Assembly (NCBI GenBank): GCA_013396655.1
Contig: WBMV01000777.1
Coordinates: 124,001-188,000 of the forward strand
From: Campylorhamphus procurvoides
Taxonomy: Eukaryota; Chordata; Aves; Passeriformes; Dendrocolaptidae
DNA length: 64,000 bases
Reading direction: 5' to 3'
Positions within the stretch are counted from its first letter, which is position 1, and each line of letters opens with the position of its first letter. The notes under the pieces are model-generated. The model made no database searches and had not been told where the DNA came from. It worked only from the letters and a program-made list of their open reading frames with translations. The translations under genes were made by a program, and so were the position numbers. Below, piece after piece: positions 23,348-34,730 of the stretch.

Positions 23348-25605
23348 CGAAATAGACAGTGAATAACCTGAAAAATTATATAGTAGAACTAGAAAAAATA
23401 GAGACAAGTGGAAAAAAGTACAAATCAACTTTTTATGAGAAAATACTAAACAGAAAATTACTTTTCATCTTGGGAAAGGGATGATTGTAAGGAAATGTAA
23501 ATTAGCGTCCATAAAATCATGAAAGACATGAAGAAAGTGAATTGGGAATGTTTATTCATTATTTGTGTAGCAATTAAAAACCTTTATCAATAAAATACAT
23601 GCAAATTTTTACAAAGAAGGAAGTTCTTCATCCAATCAGCTGCACAGTCCAGGTGAGTCCAGGATGTAGTGGAAGCACAATGTATTAGTGTGTTAAAAAA
23701 AGTAATGTGGCACATCTCTTGATGGGAACATCCTGCAAGACTTGCCAAGCACAAGGATGTAGATTCACCCTCCAGCTCAGAAAGTCCTTAAGACTTACAT
23801 TGCTGGATACCAGTTTTAACAAGTGAAGATTTACCTTGTTTTCACAGTGAACACCTTTGAGAAGTGGTCTCCTTTTTTCAAGTGTCTGATCGGTGCTGAC
23901 AGTCAAACCAGGACTGTACCAACTGTTTTTCTTCTGAGAAAAATGTATTCTGAACTTCTATTATTTTCCTGTTTCTGATAAAAATGAGTGTTTCTTCAAA
24001 TTTATAAAAAAAGAAGTTAAAATATCATGAATATGAATTTGTTAAAAAATTATGGATTTGCATGTGTGCAATTTTTCATTGGCTTCACTGTTATGCATCT
24101 TATTTCCCCCAGTTCTGACCAATGTCACTTTTACACACAGGTATTTGAAGCACCTCTGTTTTTTCATGGTTCTGCTTAGAATTAAGATGACACTGACCAG
24201 CTTGAACTCCATGCTGAGCAGAAATGTTGATGGAGAAATAAGATCTTGTCTCCCTTTCAGCTGTGTATCTAACTAGGCAGAGTGACTGAGTCTGTCCTCT
24301 TCTCAGTGTACTTAGGGACAGGCCTACAGTGTCCCATCCCTCTGTCTAACAACATCAGGTCCTATCGAAGAGAAAGCAGTCCTACAGCAGATGAACAAAA
24401 GAGAAACACACACAAATATGCTTTTGGCAGACTTTGTTTATGGCTTGGCATTGCAAAGAATGAATGATTTTGTTTTCAAGGATATTTTCAAGTTGGATAG
24501 ATTTGATTACGATATCTATGATAGCATTTGGTTTTAGAGTATGTGTCTTTGTCAAAAACAAAGTTAAAAAGACATGTTGGGAAGACAATGTTCCTCTCCC
24601 ACATTTCCAGTCTACCTTGTTACTCTCAGGAGGTTGCACTTTCCTATGCTTTGACTGTACCACTTGACTGTCTTCAGGGATCCTTTCAAAGCACTGTTTG
24701 TGTCAGAGCAAAAAGCTCCTTTGTTCACATTTTTATTCACCTGTAATCTCAGAGTTAGGCAACCTGGAAAAGGAGCTGTTGATAATGTCAAAATTAGGTT
24801 AAATGAGCTTAAAGAAAAATACAGATAATAATGTTTCTGTATAAAAGCAAATAGGTGTTGCTTACCCTAAGAAAGCTCTGCTTCTTAATAAACAGGTAAA
24901 ATTATTTCACATAATTTTTTTCCTACTAAGTCTGATAGTAAAAGAAACTTTAAAAACTTAGTTGATCAGAAATGCAAATTCTTATCCATTCTTGCTTTTT
25001 AATTAACTTTTTAATTTTCAAATACAAAGATAGTGTTGATGATGGCTGGTAATCTTGGGCTGAGAGATGTACTGATCTAGAGCTGTTCTTTGGAAATCTG
25101 CAGAGAAATGAACCTCAGGAACAAGTGAAATGATAATTGGGATTTCAGTTCATCAGGGTTCAATTCCACAAAATAAATGTTCCGTTTCACAGATTGTTTC
25201 TTAAGGTCTTCTTCTGTAGCGTTATTCAAGACTCAGATGGCAGTTAAAATTATTACAGCTTTTTTTCATATTGCCATTGTCTCTATCCCAGAAAGGCACT
25301 GTGAGGATCAGAACCTCACTGTGTTCATCACCAGGAGCAAGGGGAAAGAATAATCACCCTTTGTACCTCCATACAACTGCTTTTACAGGTCAAAATCACC
25401 TTCTGAAGGCTGCTAACTAGTATAGGAAAGCTGGAGTCCTAAACACAGGGCCTATACTTCATTTATATGGTTACAAGAACCTGAAGCAGACTATTTAAAT
25501 AATTGAATCCATATGCCCCAGACTAAAGATGTACAGATATCTGTTTCTTACTGAAGGACCATGAAAGCTGATAAAAATAAATTAATAAATAACACATACT
25601 CCCCC

Positions 25606-25631
25606 NNNNNNNNNNNNNNNNNNNNNNNNNN
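25606..25631. other. Assembly gap (26 N) flanked by C5 on both sides
   Basis: There are 26 undetermined bases with CCCCC immediately before (25601-25605) and immediately after (25632-25636). The flanks suggest the missing sequence is a poly-C or C-rich microsatellite that sequencing or assembly could not resolve. The true length is unknown. Confidence 0.95.
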
Positions 25632-25802
25632 CCCCCGTTATATGTATATTATTTACTCAATATGGTGTGTCTGGACAGAGAAAGTAAGGCATGCCTTAAG
25701 ATCCCCAAAGCCATCAACTGGCATTCCATGCTATTGTAAGAACTGGAGTCCTGGAGCTCCATACTCTGAAACACAAAAATCCTGCACTTTGTAGAAGCCC
25801 AA

Positions 25803-26540
25803 AATCATAGCATAATAGGAGCATAGAGTTATTTAGAATGGAAAAGACCTCCAAGACCAAGAACTCAAACCTTTGACTGAACACCAACCTGTCAACTAAA
25901 CCACAGCACTAAGTGCCACATCCAGTCAATTCTTGAACACTTCCAGGGATGAAGAGTCCACCAAATCCCTTGGCAGTCCATTCCAATACATAATCACCCT
26001 CTTAGTGAAAAAAATTCTCCAATCTGAATCTCCTCTGGCACAGCCTGAGGTCATGTCCTCTTGTCCTATTGCTAGTTGCCTCATCACTCTACACCTCCTT
26101 TCAGGTAGTGTAGGGTGATGAGGTCATCCCTGAGCCTCCTTTACTGTAGGCTAAACGTCAGCTCCCTCAGCTGGCTGGCGATGCTTTGCCTGATGCCCCC
26201 CAGAACATGGTTGGCCCTCCTGGCTGCCAGGTCACTGCTGACTTATATTCAGCTTGCCATTGACCAGCACCCCCAGGTCTCCCTTTCCTGGCACTGCCTT
26301 CCAGCATCTCATTCCTCAGTCTGTTCATATATCTGGTTGCCCCCTTCCAGGTGTAGAATTCACCACTTCCCCTCACTGAACTTCATATGGTTGGTGATTT
26401 CCCAGTCCTCTGATTTGTTGAGGTGTGTCTGCAGGGCCTCCCTACCTTTGAGGGAGTCAACAGCTGCTGCCAGTTTTGTGTCATCTGCAAACTTCCAGTC
26501 CTCAGTCCAAGTCATTTACAAAGATAGTGAAGAGCACAGG
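25803..26540 (-). mobile_element. CR1 LINE fragment with internal deletion
   Basis: Reverse-complement CR1. From the 3' end it shows the octamer remnant, 'ggaaaagacctccaagacc', 'cttccagggatgaagagtcc', 'cacagcctgaggtcatgtcc', and 'gatgaggtcatccctgagcc'. ORF2 text follows, including 'gccccccagaacatggttgg', 'aacttcatatggttggtga' and 'gagggagtcaacagctgctg'. A block of ORF2 is missing near 26172, where 'ctccctcagctggctgg' jumps to 'gatgctttgcctgatg'. It ends abruptly at about 26540, where a second CR1 begins. The reading frame is broken. Confidence 0.92.
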
Positions 26541-27000
26541 GCATGGGCACAGACACCTGTTACTTGACCAGGTTACTCAAAGCCCCATCCAGCCTGGCTT
26601 TGAATACTTCCAGGGATGGGGCATTCACAGTTTTTCAGGGCAACCTGTTCCAGTTCCTCACCACCATCACAGTGAGAAATTCCTTCCTAATATCTAATCT
26701 AAACCTACTCTCTTTCAGTTTAAAGCCATTCCCCCTATCACTACATGTCCTTGCAAAAATTCTCTCTCTTTTTGGTAGGCTCCCTTCAGGGATTGGCAAG
26801 CCACAATTAGATCACCCCAAAATGTTCTCTTCTCCAGGCTGAACAATCCCAATTCTCTCAGCCTTTGTCTGTAGGAGAGATGCTCCATCCCTTTAGTCAT
26901 TCTGGTGGCCCTCCTAATGCACTTGCTCCTACAGGTTGATGTCCTTCCTGTGCTGGGGTCTCCAGAGCTGAATGCAGGACTCTAGGTGGAGACCTGGGCA
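26541..27000 (-). mobile_element. CR1 LINE fragment lacking its 3' tail
   Basis: A second reverse-complement CR1 of a different 3'-end type. It includes 'gcatgggcacagacacctg', 'tactcaaagccccatccag', 'cttccagggatggggcatt', 'cttcctaatatctaatcta' and 'ctttcagtttaaagcc'. On the minus strand at 26715-26900 the peptide blocks HLSYRQRLRELGLFSLEKR and LKGAYQK are the CR1 ORF2 C-terminus. The terminal 60-70 bases, including the octamer and the 'gggttggaaggg' block, are absent, so this is not a simple insertion end. A deletion fusing two CR1 copies is the likeliest explanation. Confidence 0.92.
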
Positions 27001-27779
27001 CTCTACAACTGACTCTGTGCTACAGGTTGCCAAGGTTCAGATTCCTACAGGGTAGCAAAGATTTTCTGTACACCAGGCTACCTTTTGGAGGCTGCCTCGT
27101 AAAGGCATCCTAGTATTGATGAGCAAAATATTACTGTCAGTTAGTGTAGAAAGGAACCATTAGAGGGTTAAGGTAATTCAATTAACATTTTAAAATTAAT
27201 ATTAAATTACACAGAAATGTTATTTTCTTTTTGGTCTTGCAACTCTACATACCAGCCATTCATTTTGAGACAAAAAGAAAACTGTCGAAAGGGAAAAAAA
27301 AATATTCTTGAGCAAATTCGTGCCTGGCAGAAAGCTGCATCATAGGATATTGTATTTATACTTATATATACCTAGGCCATTAATCAATAATACAGGGTCT
27401 CAAAGAATCATAATTAAGTTTAACTATATTGTAGACTTGATCTCTTTAAATCCACAGAAAAAAGTGTCATGGATGTCTATGACTCTGCATAGTAACACAT
27501 GGCTCTCAGTAACACATGAAGTCCATGAAGTTGACATTCCAGAAAGACTCTTCTGTTCCTGATCCTTGCTCACACAGGGAAAAAAAAACAAAAAACAAAA
27601 AAGGGAGAAAAAGAAAGCTCCTGTTTTTGTGGTGACAATATATTAAATGAAGAAATTAAATGAAACAATCCTGGGAGGGTATATATAATGATAAGAAAGT
27701 AAACTAGCAGTGGTTACATTTTCTATGGTAGGCATAATTGATATGTTTGTTGTCTGTGATTCACACATTATTTTAAGTT

Positions 27780-28025
27780 TCTGAGGGGGATTTTTATTGC
27801 AAAATATTCTGCATTTTAAATACTATTTAATTATGGTTTGTTTCCTTAGGGATTATATCACCATGTGATTTTAATTTGGTATATACCCTGAGGGGCAGCA
27901 TATTTTCAATTATGAAATATTTCCTCCAGAAACAATAATGGTTCAATGATTTATTGCAGGATCCTATTACAAGGTGCCTCATACAAGTGAAATCTGAAAT
28001 GCAATTGGCTTAACAATATAGTATA
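27780..28025. promoter_or_regulatory. Candidate conserved non-coding element (weak)
   Basis: AT-rich, non-repetitive sequence dense in SOX-like (AACAATAATGG at 27942-27952), homeodomain-like (TTAATTATGG at 27827-27836; TCAATTATGAAA) and other ATTA cores. This texture is common in deeply conserved vertebrate enhancers. No alignment was possible, so this is inference from composition and motif density only. Confidence 0.27.
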
Positions 28026-28379
28026 GGCAGGACTAAAATGCATGTGAACTGAGTGTATGGGCCTTTTTCACAAAAATCATATTTATATACTTTCATCCTT
28101 TGCATAATACTTCAATTATTATATCTTGAAAAAAGAACTTGGAAAGCTGAGAGCTATGAAACATTTACATTATTATCTCTTCAAAAAGTTCATTTTTGGA
28201 CAAGTATCATTTGGATAGGGATTAACTTAATCAGAGATTTTGAATCTTCTTTACTTTAATTTTTAATCTCTTTTTAAAAATATGTCTGAATCTTAAAAAG
28301 GCCTAAACCTGTAGTCACAAAGCACTGCTTCAAAAAAGGGGAAAAAAAAAGAAAAACGAAAGTTTTTAAAGCAGCCACC

Positions 28380-28700
28380 AGCTGTAAGAGAGATAGTGCA
28401 AGCAGCAGATTTGTGACAGAGTGGAGCATGAAACCCATCAGCTGATGAGTGAAAATCCCTGGTTTCTAATTAATCGAGGTACACAGGCCAAGGGATGAAG
28501 AGGATCAGGGAAATGAAATCAGGAAAAAGATACCATCAGTCATTTCTGCGGCCCATTGTCATACTTCAGAATCTGCTGTAATGAATCACTCAGGCATTCC
28601 ACAGATACATTCAAATGGTGAAGAAAATTCATTGTCCGGTGAAGAGTGTTTGATAAAAATCTTTCTTTTCCCCCCTCTTTGTCAGAAGCCTATGATCAGA
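28380..28700. promoter_or_regulatory. Candidate conserved non-coding element
   Basis: Complex, non-repetitive sequence. It contains a perfect 12-bp palindromic E-box CATCAGCTGATG (28436-28447) and, 19 bp on, TAATTAAT (28467-28474) followed by CGAGG, then TAATGAATCACTCAGGC near 28579-28595. A bHLH-type site beside a homeodomain-type site is typical of neural or developmental enhancers. Conservation was not tested. Confidence 0.35.
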
Positions 28701-30082
28701 AAAGGAAATCCAGACAGCACAACAGGTGTGCTTTTGCAAGCCTGGTGAAATCTGCAAATGAGCAGAGGCACTAAAGAATTTTTTTGTACTAAAATTTCAC
28801 CAAAATGGAAAAGTAGCTTGTAAGAGCAGGCAGTAGCAAAATACACTGAAAACAACCAAAGATTAAAGGGATAAAAGGTATAAAGGCTCTTCTTGTTGAG
28901 AAGTTCCTGTCCCCATAAAATCATCTCATATGGAAAGGGCGAACAAATATTTTTTTAGAATATTTTTACTGACTTTAGCATTTCCAGATATTGACATCTG
29001 CTTGGAGGAGCTACTAATCCATGAGCTAGACCCAATGTAAGACAGCACTAAACTATAATTCTAAACCATGGAGAGGGGCAGGAACAACCACATTTGCTGA
29101 AAAGGGGAGAGTTCAGTTCAGTTTTGTTCTCACAATTTCTTGGTTTCCTTCCAAGACAGAACAAATAGATTTTAAGTCAAATGGGCCTTGCTTTTATCCT
29201 GTCTTACTGTGAACAAGAAGGTGTCTACATTTTGGATATCAGCTAGTTTCTTTCCTGTCAGACATGTGCATAGATTTTAGAACTGAAAGTCTCCACAAAT
29301 TGAAATCCTCTTTATTTAAAATTAGGGACAACATAGCTTTCTTTCTTTTTTTTTTTCCTTTTTTGTTTTGATTAGGTCTCAACTTTTTGACCCTGAGCAG
29401 TTCTTATACCAGTTTAGTCCTTAATGTCGTGTCTCCCATTACATGACACCACAATATAATTGTTTTTAAATAATCAGGTGCTATGCTAAGATGTGTAAGG
29501 GTGACTGATAAATTTTAGATTTAATTACCGTAATATAGGGTTTTGCTGTCTATAGTATCAATCACTGAGACACTTTATAGTTGATAATATTAAAATGGCA
29601 ATAATGAGAATTCTGCTTCATGATGAAAATAATTTTAATCATGTGTAGATTACAAATCCATTTACTGTTACAGTTACTGAAAGTTCTATTATCTGCCTCC
29701 TATTGTGAAAGATGTTGACACTTGTTTTCAGGAAATATAAAAGATTATAGAAGTATGTGCTATATGCAAAGTTTCTGTCATGGCAGAGCAACAAAATCCT
29801 ACTTAATATCAGGAACTGTTCAAGATGAAACTTGCCAAGTGAACCTATAGCTGGATCTCTGTGTGAACATATGCCTCTCTATGTGGACCTAATTAGAGGC
29901 TCAAGGACAATGTGGGTGCTAGGTTCAGATTCTCACCATGGTTTCTTCTACTCACAAACAGTACTTACCCAGGAGATCATCTGTTGCCTCTGTAATGAAG
30001 ATATTACTGATTATGAGCTCCACTCTAATATACAGAATATAGGTAATCCAGAGAGTACTTAGTTCTTCTGGTACCTGTACCT

Positions 30083-30112
30083 CTGATTTCCCCTTCCCTT
30101 CCCTTCCCTNTC
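30083..30112 (+). repeat. (TTCCC)n microsatellite containing one N
   Basis: About five TTCCC units (CCCCTTCCCTTCCCTTCCCT) end in an undetermined base at 30110. The N shows that the base call or repeat length was ambiguous there. Confidence 0.85.
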
Positions 30113-30389
30113 AATTCCATTCAACACTAAACAACTATTGCTACAACAGGGCTGCCATCAGGCTGGGATTACCTGTGTCCGCTCTATGAACACACTAATC
30201 TATCTGATATCATACATTCCTGTGATGGTTTGGGTTGGAAGGGAGCTTAAGGATCATCTAGTTACTAATCCCCTGCCATGGTCAGGGGCACCAGCCACTA
30301 GACAAGGCTGCTCAAAGCCCCATCCAACTTGGACTTGAACATTTCCAGGGATGGGGCATCCACAACTCTTCTGGGCAGCCAGTGCCTCA

Positions 30390-30973
30390 CCACTCTCACA
30401 GTAAAGATTGTTTCCTAATATCTAATCTAAACCTACCCTCTTTCAGTTTAAAGTAATTACTTGTCCTACTGCTACCTGCCCTTATAAACAGTACCTCTCC
30501 TGCTTTTTTGCAGGACCCCTTCAGGTACTGGAAGGCTGATCTAACGTCTCTCCAGAGCCTTCTCTTCTCCAGGCTGAAAAAAAACACCTCTCTCAGCCTG
30601 TTTTCACAGGAGCACTGCTCCAGCCCTCTGATGATCTTCACGGCGCTTCTCTGGACTCATTCCAGCAGGTCCATGTCTTCTGCTGGGGGCCCCAGAGCTG
30701 GACACAGTACTCCAAGTGGGTTGTCACTGGAGCAGAGTAGAGGGAAAGAATCACATCCCTTAACCTTCTGGCCACACTTTTCTTGATGCAATCCAGAACG
30801 AGGCTGACTTTCTGGGCTGCAAGCACACCTGGACATGTCATATTGAGCTTCTTGTCAACCAATATCACCAAATCCTTTTCGTAAGAGTGTCTCTGCACTT
30901 GGACATCAAGCTGTTGGCAGTAACTCTTTGAATGAGACTGTCCAGTCAATTCCATAACCACTGAGTAGTCCAT
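30390..30973 (-). pseudogene. CR1 ORF2 C-terminal remnant
   Basis: Two minus-strand open stretches (30638-30973 and 30396-30641) in different frames encode consecutive parts of the CR1 ORF2 C-terminus. The first has ELTGQSHSKSYCQQLDVQVQ, EKDLVILVDKKLNM, CIKKSVARR and LEYCVQLWGPQ. The second has MKIIRGLEQ, FFSLEKRRLWRDV, FQYLKGSCKKAGE and LKEGRFRLDIRK. The frame change between them and the deletion ahead of EKDL make it non-functional. In an intact element this region follows the reverse-transcriptase palm and thumb. Confidence 0.9.
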
Positions 30974-31027
30974 CCATCAAATCCATGTCTCTCCAGTTTA
31001 GGGACAAGGGACAGTGTCAAATGCTTT

Positions 31028-31369
31028 TCACAAGTCCAAGGAAATGACATCAGTCAATCTTGTCTCATCCACCAATGCTGTGACCCTGTCACAGAAGACC
31101 ACTAAATTTTTCAGGCACAATTTGCCCTTAGTAAAGCCCTGTTTGATGTCACTAGTTGCCTCCTTGTTTTCCATCTGCCTTAGTACAGTTTGCAGAAGGA
31201 TCTGTTTCATAATCCTACAGGACACTGAGGTGAGAATGACTAGTCTGTTGTTCCCTAGATCTTTCCTTTTTTGGGTTTTAAAAATGGGGGTTACATTTCC
31301 CCTTTTCCTGTCAATGGGGGGTTTAACCACTTCCTCTGTCAGTTCCCTCAGGACCTGCAGATACATCAA
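31028..31369 (-). pseudogene. CR1 reverse-transcriptase fragment, stop in motif A
   Basis: The 113-residue minus-strand frame matches the CR1 RT fingers/palm start. It contains LQVLRELTEEVVKPP, GNVTPIFK, VILTSVSCRIMKQIL, QGFTKGKLCLKNL and VTALVDETRLTDVISLDL. A short in-frame piece between KPP and GNVTP is lost relative to the family. The frame ends in TGA (31028-31030) where active copies have a codon for Cys in the LDLCKAFDTV motif A. The following KAFDTV is still readable, with the catalytic Asp codon at 31016-31018. The copy is therefore dead, but the family is certain. Confidence 0.93.
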
Positions 31370-31525
31370 GTCCTATGGACTTGAGCACCTTCAGCTTCCT
31401 TAGATGTTTTTGAACCTGATCTTCTCTTACAATGGGTTCTTCATTCTCCCAGTCTCTGCCTTTGCCTTCTGTGACTCAGGCAGTGTGGCAGGAGCATTTT
31501 CCTGTGAAGCCTGAGGTAAGTATGG

Positions 31526-33289
31526 GGATAGTGAACTGAATCCCACGGTCAATATACTCCCAAAGCACTGTTGTGGCTTGGAGGGTTTAAGGTCTCATAT
31601 CATCTCCTACTACTAAAATGCCCAGATGGGAACACTGAACTCTAAATGACCCTAGGTGGCATCTTTATTGGAAGAAGTGGCTGCGAGTCAGAACAATTGG
31701 ACAGGGGTATTTCTCAGGATGGAAGTGATCTTTCCAGAGGTGCACATCCCACTACTGCACCCTTGCAGTGCAGGAAGAGCTGTAGTGTCTAAGAGCTGTT
31801 CTGTTCCACTTTAAAACAAACAAAGAAACCAGACTGAAGTAATTTTTAATGCAGGATTTTAGGCAGGGCCTTTTTCTGCTGAAACAAATAGCATAAGCTT
31901 CACCCCGTTGAACCTTTTTCTGAAACCGTGTGTGACTGTGTGTGCACATATACTTTAGCACTGCTCTGATTATATAATGTAATGAGCTCAGTGGATTTAT
32001 TCTGGATTTACACTATGGAGCCTCAGAGCAGAGTTTGGAACAGAACTTTGTTTTTTAAGATGCCAGTTTTGTAAATGCATTCCTTTTCTTAAGGATACTG
32101 ATGAAAATTTATTACTGATTTTTCATGCGTAACTCTGCAATGAAATCAGATTTTTCTGTTCCAGTTTCATCACTGTTTCTGAATCAGGATTAAAAATTTT
32201 TACAAACTTAGTAGAGAATCAGTTATCATCAAAGTCTCCAGGAGCTCATTTACTGATGTGCAAACTGCGCCCCACACTGGTCCCCTGCTTTGGAGGAACT
32301 CAATGAATAAATTAAATTTCCAAAGACAGCCAGCTTTATAATCCTGGCCTACTGCTCTCCCTTCCTACTTGCATAATTTTTTGTCATTCTGGGCTTCATT
32401 CTCTCTATTTGGCCTCTGTTCCTGACTGGTGATTCTGGGGGAAGGAGCTGGGGCTCAGGAAGTCTGGGAGCATGACTTATAGGGGGCAAAGGGCAAAATA
32501 GTAGATGAATACAAAAGCAGTAAAACACATTTGTAAAACCATCTGCCTATGGAGCAAAATTGTAAAATATACTGTCTACACCTTAGTTTGCATGACATAT
32601 ACCATTACTAAAATCAACAATAACAAATATAGAATCAATCTGTTTTTCTTTTACAAGAAACAGATTTATTTTTTATTCATCTCCTCAAATATACTGCTGC
32701 TGAGCCTTATTAAACAACCATAATTTCATCTAAACAATAGATCTGTTGCTTTATTTTTTACCTTATGTTTAAAAAAGCTTGAGACAAAATAAAAAAATAA
32801 AAAAAAAATTGCAGGCTTTACATGTTCCATGATCGTCTTTCAGAAAAGTGAAATAGAAACAGCAACAAAAAAAATTGCCCTAATCAGTCTATTTTGTAAC
32901 TCAGGAAGACTATTTGGAAAGGTTTTCATCAAAGTGATTTTCTGCAGATAGCTTGTAGGTGATCAGGAAAAAACCCACAGCTTCAGCACTTCAAATATTT
33001 ATCATATACATGTTTGCTTGAATCTTGATAAGGGTGATATTTGGGACTTATGGACAATGAGATAGGATGTCACCTGAGACATTCATCTGATTCCAAATGC
33101 AGACAGAAGGAAAGTGCCTAGGAGAGGCCGGAAGAGGCAGGGAGGGAGAGAGTAAGGGATACTAGGAATGGACAGCCCTTGTTCCCAGCTCTAATATCCC
33201 ACTGCAATTATTTTGTGGACATCCACTCCTTGCCTGCACAGGAGATAGGGCTATAAGTGTATGTTATTTTTTAATTACAAGGGGGTAGA
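31526..33289. other. Single-copy DNA, no gene seen
   Basis: No exon recognised. A run of A with few T lies at about 32785-32810. A purine-rich stretch at 33108-33165 (GGAAGAGGCAGGGAGGGAGA type) directly precedes the candidate regulatory element. Confidence 0.5.
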
Positions 33290-33690
33290 AAAAAATCCTG
33301 ATGATGGGCTGGAAGGTGCCATTGCATTGTTATTTTTTTCTCTCCCTTCGTTTGCTGATTATGTGAGCTGGGCTCCTTTGCTAGCCGATGATAAGCAGAA
33401 TTTCCATGTTCTCTGCATAATTAATCCATCTCTGCCTCTCTTCATGCCAACTCGCCCGTTATCGCCGGCACATGCCTGAATTGCAAAAGAATCCGCTCTT
33501 CAATTGGAACTTATTGATATTCTAAGAAAAAAAAGAGAGGGGGAAAAAACTGAAAATCCTTAAGTTTAAGCCGCAGATTTTTAAATGGATTAATTTCGCT
33601 GCAATCGCAGCCATCTAAGGCGGGAAGGCAGGCAGAGCAAATTGAAAGCATCTCCATGTTTGCAGAATTGGGTCCAGAATGCTGAAATGT
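33290..33690. promoter_or_regulatory. Candidate conserved enhancer, CpG-enriched, TAATCC sites
   Basis: The strongest candidate regulatory block. Between about 33340 and 33625 I count around 11 CpG dinucleotides (e.g. 33349, 33386, 33453, 33457, 33463, 33466, 33494, 33572, 33597, 33606, 33621) in an otherwise CpG-poor landscape. It has two K50 homeodomain (OTX/PITX-type) sites, CATAATTAATCC at 33416-33427 and GGATTAATT at 33587-33595. It is non-repetitive and has no open frame of interest across the core. Retained CpGs and complex sequence suggest purifying selection. Conservation was not tested, and an unmethylated promoter or first exon of a non-coding RNA is an alternative. Confidence 0.45.
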
Positions 33691-34634
33691 ACTGGCACAG
33701 TTCTCTTTTAAAGTCAGAAAATTACCATTCATTTACATCACATGAAATACTTTTTTATGCTAGAAATATTCAAGAGACGTTCCTTAAATGCCTGCTAATG
33801 CTAGATAACATTTCTAACTTTCAACATTTTGCTAGACTTTGATATGACATGATAGGAATGCCTGCCACTGTGGAATATTATATGTACCAGTAATCTCTTT
33901 TTATCACATATTTAGATTATATCATCCTCTTCTTAAACCATCCTGAAGTAGTCTTTAAACAATGTACTCAGCGTCGTAGGTTTCTATTTAGTGTAGCTAT
34001 ATGAGCCAAACTTGGTAGGGAACATTTAGACTGGCCAGTATGAAGCATTTTTTAAAGTGACAACACATGATCCCGAAAAAGCAGTTCATCTTTCTCTATT
34101 TTTCATGAAGTTAGCTTTCATTTCTTAGGGTCCTTTCTACATTTAGAGTTTCTGTGTTAACTCATTTATAACATGTGATGTGTTTTGTTATTTCAGTGCA
34201 GCTCTTGAGGATTGTACTTCCATTTTGAAAAGGCTCAGCTGTACTCCATAGTAGCTTGGCATTGCACATGAATAACAAGAGTTAGTGGGAAGCTAAGACT
34301 TTGCCTCTTCTCTTTTTTTCCTCATATATTACCAAAATCTAAATATTCTTCTCTTTTTATTTCTCTAACACAAAATTTACATCCTTCATTTCCTTGACCC
34401 TAAGATGCAGCAGCAGCATTCAACAACACTGAGAGATTTCTTTAATGCTTCAGCTAAACCACAACGTATCTGACATTCCATGCCCATATGCTAGAAATCA
34501 GCGATTTATGCTGTTGTAGAAGGAAATGTTGACACTCACAGTTAACAGAGGGGGAAAAGTTGCTACACTGACTGCAAATGGAGATTTAGCTGTTAGGAAA
34601 TCTTTGTTATCATTAGACAGACATCTTTCATTTA

Positions 34635-34730
34635 AAAAATACATGGAAAAGAAAATAAAAAAAAAGAAAAAAAATGGAAAAAAAGAGGAACTCAAAGGCA
34701 TATACCAAAGTGGAAAAAAAAAAAAGGATA
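34635..34730 (+). repeat. A-rich low-complexity tract
   Basis: Three runs of 8 to 12 A separated by short G-containing spacers. Opposing Lys-rich and Phe-rich frames across it (34526-34792 plus, 34498-34767 minus) are products of composition, not genes. Confidence 0.8.

Larger units (their letters stand above)
18969..25605. other. Single-copy AT-rich DNA, no gene seen
   Basis: No exon recognised over 6.6 kb. Contents listed separately are two perfect inverted repeats, a diverged local duplication and an AT microsatellite. A TATA-like TTTATAAG near 20029, followed about 190 bases later by CAGAGGTAAG (20214-20223), resembles a promoter plus a first-exon donor. It is unsupported. Confidence 0.5.
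27001..30082. other. Single-copy DNA with two candidate conserved elements
   Basis: No exon recognised. The intervals 27780-28025 and 28380-28700 are described separately. An A-rich run lies at about 27577-27604 and a T-rich run at about 29341-29370. Open frames are short and unremarkable. Confidence 0.5.
30208..31525 (-). mobile_element. CR1 LINE, longest copy, with reverse-transcriptase remnant
   Basis: The longest retroelement in the window, about 1.3 kb, read as reverse complement. From the 3' end it has 'tggtttgggttggaaggga', 'cttccagggatggggcatc', 'cctaatatctaatctaaac', the ORF2 C-terminus, an internal deletion at about 30885-30900 that joins 'aaatccttttcgtaag' to 'cacttggacatcaag', and then the RT core up to about 31525. 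It is heavily mutated, with stop codons and frameshifts, and cannot encode an active enzyme. The 5' half is missing, as usual for CR1. Confidence 0.95.

Noticed and set aside
26115..26567. 150-codon plus-strand open frame
   Set aside because: Antisense of the CR1 at 25803-26540 and across the CR1-CR1 junction. Not a gene.
31014..31403. 129-codon plus-strand open frame
   Set aside because: Antisense of the CR1 reverse-transcriptase remnant.
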